This document shows positions 56,528-64,000 of a stretch of 64,000 nt of DNA, one piece after another. This stretch comes from Ophiocordyceps camponoti-saundersi (nom. inval.). Its lineage: Eukaryota > Ascomycota > Sordariomycetes > Hypocreales > Ophiocordycipitaceae. The position numbers and the translations under genes were made by a program. Position 1 is the stretch's first letter. Each line of letters opens with the position of its first letter. Under the pieces are notes generated by a model. That model was not told the origin of the DNA. It did no database searches and saw only the letters and a list, made by a program, of their open reading frames with translations. The DNA lies in assembly GCA_003339415.1 (NCBI GenBank), contig PDHQ01000009.1, positions 94,106-158,105 on the forward strand. The letters run 5' to 3'.

Positions 56528-57089
56528 GGGCACATCAAGATGGTTGATTTGTACATGCTTACCTCGCCACATGTGAATGGAAGAAGAAAGAGCTTGTTAG
56601 CCATTTCTATGTAGAACAAAGCGACCAACCCAACTTGTGAATAAATAAGAAAGTCTGTTATGAGTTGTGACGATTGGTTGTGAAGAATGTGGCGCGCATC
56701 GGGACAGTTGACCGCGTGGGCTCGCAGTCGTCGCACAGCAGCAGGCGCGCGCTGATGTGACATCATTGGCGCCAATTAGGTAGGCAGGGCAAGGAAGGGA
56801 GGGAGGCGAGCGGGAAATGAGCAGGCTCATGTGATGAGTGGTGGAAAAGGAAAGAAGATGGGGGGGAAAAAGCAAATGCACCTCGCTGGTGGTGGTAGTG
56901 GTAGTAGTGGTGGAGGCAACTGGCATCATCACCAACACCAACCACCACCATCACCACCACCACCACCACCACCACCATCATCATCATCACCATCGTTGTC
57001 GTCCCCGCCTCTGTTTCCATCTTCTTCGTCGTCGTCGCCATCATTGCCGTCTCTTTCTCACTCGTTCGCGACCAACTCCGGTACCGATC
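56528..57089. promoter_or_regulatory. Intergenic, leader region of the membrane protein gene
   Basis: Contains a long (ACC)n/(CAT)n block (about 56935-56995) and ends in the CT/GTC-rich leader of the MARVEL-like gene. Open frames here encode His/Pro/Ser runs and are repeat translations. Confidence 0.5.
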
Positions 57090-57747
57090 ATGGCCCCCAG
57101 CAATCTTCACACCTTCCTCTCCACCGGCTTGCACATGTTGTGCTTCATCGGCTCCATCGTCGTATGCGGTATCTACTCTTATGAACTGGCACACCATCAG
57201 AGCTCCAATTCGAAATTTGTGAGTGGGCGATGGGCAGTCATGGCCATATACATGCACAAGCATAGTACGGCCGGACATCCAAGGAGCTGATGATTGATGG
57301 CACGGTCTACAGGTCTATGCTGTCGTCGTGTCTGTTCTGTCTGCGTTGACATGTCTCGTATACGCCGTGCCTAAGACGCTGAGGAAGTTGGACCTGCCCG
57401 CGGCGTCGTGGAGTCTGGTGCTCTTTATCTTGTGGATAGCCGTCTTTGGTGTCTTTGGTTCGGTGAGTTGCCTCTTTTCTTCTCCTTGCTTTTTTAAGCT
57501 CCTGTTTTTTTGTAAACGGGGAGAAGAAAGAGGGCTAATCATGACCGGCGTTGTTCCTCCATTTCAGATTTACATCAAAGCTGGTGGACGCGACGACAAG
57601 GACAGCGACGTCCAACGCATGAAGGCGGCCATGTGGATAGACCTGGTCAACGCCCTCTTGTGGCTCGTCTCGGCCGTGTCGCTCTTCACCTACTGGTTCG
57701 TCTGCGGCGACAGACGGACGCGCTTCACCGGCCGGGCGTGGGTCTAG
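57090..57747 (+). CDS. MARVEL-like four-helix membrane protein
   Basis: Exons 57090-57218, 57313-57462 and 57568-57747 (introns of 94 and 105 nt) give 152 residues. Four hydrophobic segments are evident: TGLHMLCFIGSIVVCGIYSY, VYAVVVSVLSALTCLVYAV, SWSLVLFILWIAVFGVFGS and IDLVNALLWLVSAVSLFTY. There is a short basic loop after helix 2 (PKTLRKL) and a charged loop after helix 3 (KAGGRDDKDSD), ending GDRRTRFTGRAWV. Size, helix number and the WFVCGDRR tail fit small fungal MARVEL-domain proteins of the plasma membrane; function is not known. The start at 57090 gives a short N-terminus before the first helix. Splicing is required: the middle exon begins directly at VYAVVV. Confidence 0.8.
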
Positions 57748-59660
57748 AAGGGTCGAGGGGTTTTCTCTTTGTCTGTTGTTTTAGAGACGGCGCCTTTTGA
57801 AGGGGAGGTTTTTGTTTTTCGATGACGAAAGAGGATTCCTACGTACTATTCATGCGTGTAGATAATAGTGGTAGTATTCCCCGGTAGACCGCTATGAGAG
57901 TATGAGTTTAATTCCCAGACAGGAACGGAGTATCGGTGTGGCTGGCTGATAGGGCGGTAGGTAGAGGGCGGGAGCCGGAACCTGTTCGTTGACGGGGCCG
58001 GTGTGGGGCACACGGAGATGACGTCGTTGGCTGCGGCAGACTATCTACTGACGAAGGTGGATGAGTGGATAGATGGGTGACGATGATGGTGATGACGATG
58101 ATGATGGCAGCGTTGATGGATGTATGTATATATGTAGGTAGGTATGTGAGAAGACAGGTGACGTCGTTTAGGGAGCCAAGGGGGGATTCCCAATCCCCCC
58201 ATCCGAAACGAGGTCGGTGAGGCCGTGAGGGCAAGGCGGGCCGCAAGTCCGGCACGGACGGACGGAGGCAAAGAAAAAGCATGCACTTCTCGGCGAATTT
58301 GCATTCTATCATGAAGGTGCCCACATGTGTGTGGGAGAATAGATACAATAACAACAACGGTAGCAAGGCAGGTCGGTATGTACACAGGTACGGAAGATAC
58401 ACAAAGCTGGAAGAAAAGAGACAGGCTGAGCTGAGAGAAATCCCATCTTGAAACACGCATTGTGTCTCCGTCTCTACTCCTGAGAAAAGGGGGGGGTGGG
58501 AGGAGGGAAGGACACGGGCCGGCGGAGGAACGAGCGGATTGCCCGTCTTTCTTTCCCCTTCCCTTGTTTGAGCATCAAGACATGGACATGTGTTCATGCA
58601 TGTGTGTGAAAGGCGAATAGAGGCAGAGAAAAGACATACATACATACACACAGAGACATGCTCATACCTAACGTAAATGGGTATGTACGGATACCATACC
58701 ATACCATGAATGATGATAGTTAGCCACTACGGATCTACCAGTAGATAACAGCCAAAGACACCAGCGCCAATCGCCGCACTACAGACTGTTCGGGGGAAAA
58801 AAAAAATGATGGCCGGGAGGGGGGAGGGAGAGATTATCTCGCTGCTTGTAACGAGAGATAGCGGGTCGCGTACCCCGCCCGGACATTCACCGACGGGAAA
58901 ATACAACCCTCTCTATCCTCTCTCCACTCTCCATCCCGTAGGTTTTGGTAAGGGAAGAGGAGAAAAGAGAGGGCCAGGCACCGTCGCCACCCTGCGGATT
59001 CAACCCCCCCCTCACTCACTCACCCACTCACTCCACCGAGTCCACTCTCATCGCTCTTGGGCGTCATGACACGCCCCCCTCCCCCACCCTGGCCCCCACA
59101 CTCGGTTCACTGTGACCGTTCCCTTCTCCAGCGGCCAAGCCAAGCCCTAAACCGTATCCTATTTGCCCTCCCTGTTACTTTGCTGCCCCTGAAAGGCTGT
59201 GTTATTTAGCTGTATTTTTTTTTCCCCCTTGCCCGCCCTTTTGTAGTTTTGTCGATTCTTTTCTTTATGAATGGGAGGCTCGGCATTGGATCGTTTCCTT
59301 GTCTTCTTTTGCTCTTCTCTTCTTCGATTCTGTATTCCTTCCTTCTCCTTCGTCTGTTCATGACAAGGAAGGGCAGGCGAGAGTCGAGTGAAAGACATAA
59401 AGAGGATGCAAATATCGCCACAGGAAGCGCAGCAGCAAACGTAACGCGCCTTGTCGGTATCGATATCGCGTCCAACTACGGACCTATACGGCTATACCTA
59501 CTCTGGTAGCAAGCCATCCAACCAGTCGGATTGACCATCGTCCCATCATCCTCCGCACTGATCGATCGGAGATAGAGACGGAGAGAGTTTTCTTGAAACG
59601 ATTTTCGCCCTTCGTTTCCTTTTCTCCCCCGGAATCGCGAATCGCAAAGGGAGGTAGAAA
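57748..59660. other. Intergenic 1.9 kb, no gene seen
   Basis: Contains TGATGATG and TATG repeats (about 58075-58150) and a pyrimidine-rich block before the next gene. ORFs are low in complexity and resemble nothing. Confidence 0.5.
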
Positions 59661-61080
59661 ATGGCTAGCTTCGCTCGCTCTTTCAAACCGCCTCCTCCAG
59701 GTTTCCTCTCGCCTTACCGTCGTCCCTCGATGCCCGCTCGCACGCTATCCAACTCGTCTGACTTGTCCAACGCCAGTGGCGGAGCCGACGAGACTGGCGA
59801 TGCTGTCGTCTCGCCTATATCTGGTGAGTTTTCTTTTTTTCTTTCTAATTCGTTTTCTTTTCCCTTTGCACGCCTTTTTTTCCCCCTTCGTCGTGGAAAT
59901 GCGACCAACAGGGAGCCGCAGACGGCAAGGTCCAAAAGGGCATCACGCGCAGATTTGCCTGCGTTTGCCGATCTGCCCACCTTCGGGATTCGAAGCCGTC
60001 CCGGCCGTCGAGAGGGTGTCATGACAAGACGCCATTCGTCATGACGCAGCGTCTCACCCCCCCCGGTTACCACGATCCTTCCGTCCGCCAAACCCGCCCC
60101 CTCCTTCGTCTCCCTCTCTCTACTACCGTCTCCGCAAACATATACATACATAGATCTGACATGCCTCCCCAATTCTAGGCAGACAAGATTCCGGAACTAG
60201 CCGCCCTATCGCCATCGAGCCGCCAACGATCCGGAAGCCTAATACCTACGGTTCGGTTAGGACGCCGCCAGAACCACTGTCGGCGCGCGGCGACTTGCCC
60301 GGGTAGGTTGTTGCTATTATCCATACACATCCATCTGTAACAAGTCAACTAACAAGACGGCTTAAACAATCAAGAGGTTACTTTCCCATGCACGAGGACC
60401 CAAAGGGTCGCGTCCATCGTCCCCATCCGTTCCATCAAGACTCCCGTCGCCAACTTTCAGACGGCATGCACGTCGAGCGCAAAGAACTGGCCCAGCCCAC
60501 CATGCCCGTCGCCTCGTATCTCGCCCCGGGTTTTCACGACAGCCCCCTACCCGTGGGCAAGTACTATCCCTCCAACTGGGAGCAACGGCGGCCAGCCCAT
60601 TCGCCTCCCGACAGCCGGCCGTCATCGGTTCCCAGGCAGTATGACAGCAGCAGTAGCAGGAGCAGCAGTGGCGGCACCGACAACACTAATGCCAACATCA
60701 ACAAGTGCGAGGCAGAGGCACGGCGCAAAATGATGCAGCAATATCAGCGCGACATGATTGCGCAGGCCGCCATGGGACTGGGCGGTTCCGCCAAGACGGC
60801 CGGAAAGCAGGCTACCACCACCACCACCTCCTCCTCTTCCCTAGCCGGCTTACCCCTCAAGGACGTGTGGCTCGCTGTGCCGTCCTCGCTTAGGCCCGCA
60901 TCCCCGAGGCTGCATCCCTTGGGTAGCCCCGGCCCGGTCACGCCAATGGATCTCGAGGCTGCCGGCTACCTCGACCACCACCACCATCACCACCACCACC
61001 TTACGGCTAGCAAGCCTCACCGCGACTGGTCCGTTGCCGAGCACAGGACGGCCGCTGGCATAACGTCCCACTCTCCGTGA
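59661..61080 (+). CDS. Uncharacterised fungal protein, disordered, His-rich near C-terminus
   Basis: Proposed exons 59661-59823, 60179-60302 and 60375-61080 (introns 355 and 72 nt) give 330 residues. Splicing joins SPIS-GRQDSGTSRP and GDLP-GGYFPMHEDPKGRVHRPHP. The start MASFARSFKPPPPGFLSPYRRPSMP is proline/serine-rich. A short helix (CEAEARRKMMQQYQRDMIAQAAMGLG, about 208-233) and the segment LHPLGSPGPVTPMDLEAAGYL look conserved-type; an eight-His run follows. I do not recognise the family. A further intron (61079-61187, donor GTGATA, acceptor TTTCAG) is plausible, giving an ending PLEARLHQKIDS with stop at 61221-61223. The 355-nt first intron is long, so an extra exon may be hidden there. Confidence 0.6.
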
Positions 61081-61223
61081 TATGCCACCAACTACTCGTC
61101 TGATCCAAGTGGCTGTCACCGTCCACTTCTGTTTCTCTCTTCACCTTATCCGTCTCCTCCCCTCACCTTCTCTCTCCCACTTTCAGCCTCGAGGCCCGGC
61201 TTCATCAGAAGATTGACTCGTGA

Positions 61224-62023
61224 GATGAACATCTTGCTTCGCCCCTCCGCCCCACAGTCACCCCTCCATGACGTCCCGAAGAAAGATATTCTCCGGACGC
61301 GAGTCGTGACCATGATTGCTCTGGCTAGCATTACGACGGGGTATGCTTAGGCTTTCCGAGGCGTTTTTTTTTCTTCTCTTTTGCTTTGGTTCTATCATAT
61401 TTTCTCTTCTTGTTTTCCCTTCTCAATCCCCGGTGGGGAGAGGCGCCCAAAAGGGTCGAGGCAAGCCCTCACTTCTATCACATACTATACATTACTTGTA
61501 TGATACCCTTAGAGACGAGAAGCCTGGTGCTACTCCTGGGGGTGGATCGGAGGGAACACCTCGGGATAGGGCGTGTGCCAATCGCTTATAGAGGTGGCTG
61601 TTGGGCGGCTTTGCGCCGTTACACCCGTGTCGTGGCCGGCTTGTCATACACAAATATACCTACATATCCTTGACCTTACTTGCGTGCATCCATGCGTGCA
61701 TACATACAGGCATGGCCTCATTGGTTGGCGCTTGGCAGGTAGGTGCCAGCCTGTGGCGCGCATGAGATGCATGCCCGGTTTACATATGATGTGTGCATCT
61801 CATTGTGCACTGATTTCGACTTGTTCATTGTCTGGATGTGTCACGTGACTGCAATGGCACATCTCGACTCACGTGCTATCTGTCTTAGTAACAATTCACC
61901 ACACGTGACCTCGCGTTCCCAGCTTGCATCACCATACGCCTTATTCTATCATGAGTCCAATCTGCAGCCAGCTTCGAGTAACGCCGACGCTGCTCGCGCT
62001 GTACCAACGTAGCTGCAGCAAAA
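61224..62023. other. Intergenic, no gene seen
   Basis: The reading frames around 61190-61350 are partly open, but only the short alternative last exon of the upstream gene is argued for. Three CACGTG sites lie at about 61843, 61871 and 61903, upstream of the DUF2439 gene. Confidence 0.45.
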
Positions 62024-64000
62024 ATGTCGTACGCGGTCCGCCGGCACGATGACGACGCGGCCATGGCGACGCCCACCTCTGCGCCGGTGCTCGACTACCG
62101 CTGCCTCTTCACGCACGATCTGCGGCGCAAGCAGAAGCGCTGGCAGGACGGCCGCCTGAAATACCACACCTACAACCGGCGCGTCATGGTATACGATGAC
62201 GGCGGGAACCTGGTTGGCGACGCGCACGCGCGACAAGGCCCGCTGGCCGAGGGCGATGAGATGGAGCTCGAGAGCGGCGCCGCGGCTATAGTGCAGGTCG
62301 GGGAGTGCGTCGGCGTCCGGCAGCAGGATCTGTCGGGGCTGGTGGACAAGCGAGCGAGAGAAGTCGCGCGTCGGGCTGCTGCTAGGGGAACCCCGACGAC
62401 GACGACGACGACGACTACACCTGACTCGCGGAGAGCGACTCCTGCGCGGGTTGGAATCCTGGGTCGCGCTTTCATACCGCAGATATCGCCCTTTGAGGAG
62501 AGGCTTAGGACGGAGGAGAGTGTCAAGAGGAGGAAGAGGAGTGCTTCGCCTCCGAGTAAGGGAGGGTTCGCGAGGAGTCTTTTCGGCACTAGGCTGACGC
62601 TCTCGGCTGATTTTCCGACGAGGAAGAAGGCTCGGGTCCGTGAAGATGGGCAGGGAGATGTGTTGGTGCGGCGCGAGACGTGCGCTGTTCGGAATATAAC
62701 TATGCGCTCACCTGTTGAGGGTGTGGCGCGAAATGTCGACGACGACGTGCCTCGAGCGCGGGAGAGGATGGCGGAGAGGTCGGCGAATATTTCGAACGGA
62801 CGAGTTATCCATACGGCTGGTGAAGAAGATGGTATTTCGGCGATGGATCATCAGCCTCATGTGCGGAAGAAGACGCTGCAAAAGTTGACCGACACTCCAA
62901 TACCGGTTGCTCGCAACGCGGAACCTCCGAGACCGAATTTGGAATGCGAGTTTTCGTCTGATGTCGTGCCGTCTACGGAGCCTCCGCGGGAAGAGCGGGA
63001 GTTTTTTAAGGACGAGGTGGGCGGGGACCGAGGGGGTGAGGAGACGGTTGATGAGGCTTCGCAGTCTGTATTTGACGGGCAGTCTTCTGTTGAGGGTCCG
63101 ATCGGTTCTCGAAAACATGTCATCGATGAGGCAGTTCCGTCTGAAGAACCAGTTTTTAACAAGGCGGTTCTCTCTAAAGAACCCATTATCGGCGAGGTAA
63201 ACCCTTCCGAACAAGCCATCGTTGACGAGGCACTTCTCTCTGAAGAACCGATCATGGACGAAGAGATTCCTCCTGAAGAACCGGTTATCGACGAGGCGAT
63301 TCCTTCTCAAGAAACCATCATTGACGAGGCAATTCCTTCTCAAGAACCCATCATCGACGAGGCAGTCCCCCCTGAAGAACCCGTAATCGACGAGGCATCG
63401 GATGATCCGACACGGACACCTGACCAGGTTCCATCGCCCCCGGGCGCAAGTTCGGGGAGAGACGGGGACGCGACGATCCATGAGCCGGACACTGCCCCTA
63501 AGCGGTCCGAACGGCAACGGGCGGAATTGCGCATCCGGTCGAGGCAGCGGAGGGGCCTGTTGATCATGTCGGATCAGCGGCGAAGTGAGAGTCGGAGCAG
63601 ACCGTCTCGAAAGAAGCCGATTCGAAGCAGCTCCTCCGAGCCGGAGACACTACAAAGGCCGGACAGGCAGTCTACGCGCCGCGCCGAGGTGTCGCTTTCG
63701 CCTTTTCGCGAGACGCCTGCAGGCTCGGACTCGAGCGGCGACGATGACGGCGTTCGGGGTGGCGACTGCAGCGACGACGAGCGACGAAGACTACCCAAGG
63801 CCGTCGCTCATCGTAAGCAGAGAACGAGACCATCATCGAAAAGGGGTCCACGGATCGAGAGGCTCGCGCGGAAGAGCACAAAGAGCAAGGAGATTTTTGG
63901 TCTTTTCTCTTCTGCCGAGGCGGAGGCGGAGGCGGAGGTTGTGCCTACAACGTTTGCCCTGGCGTCCAACTGGACCGGCCTTGGCGGCGACCGGCAAAAC
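62024..64000 (+). CDS. DUF2439 (ZGRF1/Dbl2/Mte1-like) protein, 3' partial
   Basis: An uninterrupted frame runs from the ATG at 62024 off the window end (659 codons, no stop). The N-terminal 90 residues, with VLDYRCLFTHDLRRKQKRWQD, LKYHTYNRRVMVYDDGGN and LVGDAH, match DUF2439, the domain shared by fission yeast Dbl2, budding yeast Mte1 and animal ZGRF1, which act with Fml1/Mph1-type helicases on D-loops and stalled forks. The rest is disordered: basic patches, a polyThr run (TTTTTTTT, about 126), and from about residue 366 a block of eight 11-residue acidic repeats of type VIDEAxPSEEP, then a Ser/Arg-rich region. The nuclear DNA-repair role is inferred from the domain only. Nothing beyond 64000 is known. 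Confidence 0.8.
   Translation, partial: MSYAVRRHDDDAAMATPTSAPVLDYRCLFTHDLRRKQKRWQDGRLKYHTYNRRVMVYDDGGNLVGDAHARQGPLAEGDEMELESGAAAIVQVGECVGVRQQDLSGLVDKRAREVARRAAARGTPTTTTTTTTPDSRRATPARVGILGRAFIPQISPFEERLRTEESVKRRKRSASPPSKGGFARSLFGTRLTLSADFPTRKKARVREDGQGDVLVRRETCAVRNITMRSPVEGVARNVDDDVPRARERMAERSANISNGRVIHTAGEEDGISAMDHQPHVRKKTLQKLTDTPIPVARNAEPPRPNLECEFSSDVVPSTEPPREEREFFKDEVGGDRGGEETVDEASQSVFDGQSSVEGPIGSRKHVIDEAVPSEEPVFNKAVLSKEPIIGEVNPSEQAIVDEALLSEEPIMDEEIPPEEPVIDEAIPSQETIIDEAIPSQEPIIDEAVPPEEPVIDEASDDPTRTPDQVPSPPGASSGRDGDATIHEPDTAPKRSERQRAELRIRSRQRRGLLIMSDQRRSESRSRPSRKKPIRSSSSEPETLQRPDRQSTRRAEVSLSPFRETPAGSDSSGDDDGVRGGDCSDDERRRLPKAVAHRKQRTRPSSKRGPRIERLARKSTKSKEIFGLFSSAEAEAEAEVVPTTFALASNWTGLGGDRQN
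63119..63415 (+). repeat. 33-bp tandem coding repeat (11-residue units) in the DUF2439 protein
   Basis: Eight full units (63119-63382) of consensus VIDEAxPSEEP with I/V, S/P and E/Q variation, plus a ninth half unit. The DNA copies have diverged mostly at synonymous or conservative positions, so the repeat is not a recent slippage product. Confidence 0.85.

Noticed and set aside
62708..63517. 269-residue minus-strand ORF with FFRRN/LVDDGF repeats
   Set aside because: It is the antisense shadow of the 33-bp coding repeat in the DUF2439 gene on the plus strand.

Overview
The window is nuclear DNA of a filamentous ascomycete, most likely a sordariomycete of the order Hypocreales. The genes are short-intron fungal genes with GT..AG introns mostly of 50-130 nt and CTGAC/CTAAC-type branch points. 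The gene content is fungal: a Sec2-type Rab exchange factor, Sed5, Ssk1, Gna1, a class I hydrophobin and a CYP504-like P450. The transposons are AT-rich and look mutated by RIP. A secreted relative of the heat-labile enterotoxin A chain beside an 'up-regulated in Daf-2' domain protein hints at an insect- or nematode-associated lineage; that placement is inference.

Layout. 1-2925: homopolymer tracts and sec2 (minus). 2926-5867: non-coding DNA with a 443-bp MITE (5057-5499). 5868-7458: a glucose/ribitol-dehydrogenase-like SDR (plus) and a small membrane protein (minus). 7841-9197: a RIP-degraded Tc1/mariner copy. 9243-11056: a P450 (minus). 11057-15445: 4.4 kb of microsatellite-rich non-coding DNA. 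15446-15811: hydrophobin (plus). 16500-22520: a 1810-residue disordered protein (minus). 22889-29059: a complete but dead Ty1/copia element with 298-bp LTRs. 29696-30774: sed5. 31304-33857: a convergent pair, aldo-keto reductase and sorbitol-dehydrogenase-like enzyme. 35433-36803: a DUF7924-like protein (minus). 38234-39440: a secreted alpha/beta hydrolase. 39881-40090: poly-C tracts around a 10-N gap. 40454-43290: the enterotoxin-like and Daf-2-domain secreted proteins, convergent. 44387-45268: a KduD-like SDR with a GC-AG intron. 46557-47128: gna1. 48045-51452: a class 3 lipase. 51700-52370: a CCDC97/DUF2052 protein, also with a GC-AG intron. 52824-54893: ssk1. 55303-56527: a mitochondrial ribosomal protein. 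57090-57747: a MARVEL-like membrane protein. 59661-61080: an uncharacterised fungal protein. 62024-64000: a DUF2439 (ZGRF1/Dbl2/Mte1-like) protein that runs off the end.

Most genes are independent housekeeping or signalling genes. Membrane traffic is represented by sec2 and sed5, osmostress signalling by ssk1, and cell-wall precursor supply by gna1. Two pairs look functionally linked. The reductase and the zinc dehydrogenase at 31.3-33.9 kb could interconvert sugars or polyols. The two secreted proteins at 40.5-43.3 kb share a 68-bp intergenic gap and may act outside the cell on a host.

The most interesting non-genic signals are: (i) a MITE with perfect 46-bp terminal repeats and 8-bp target duplications, plus a lone copy of the same 46 bp 30 kb away; (ii) the pattern of surviving CpA/TpG sites in the RIP-mutated elements, which sit almost entirely in GCA/TGC; and (iii) a foldback plus tRNA-like block in the 3' non-coding part of the copia element. 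All exon boundaries were inferred by eye from reading frame and splice signals and have no transcript support.
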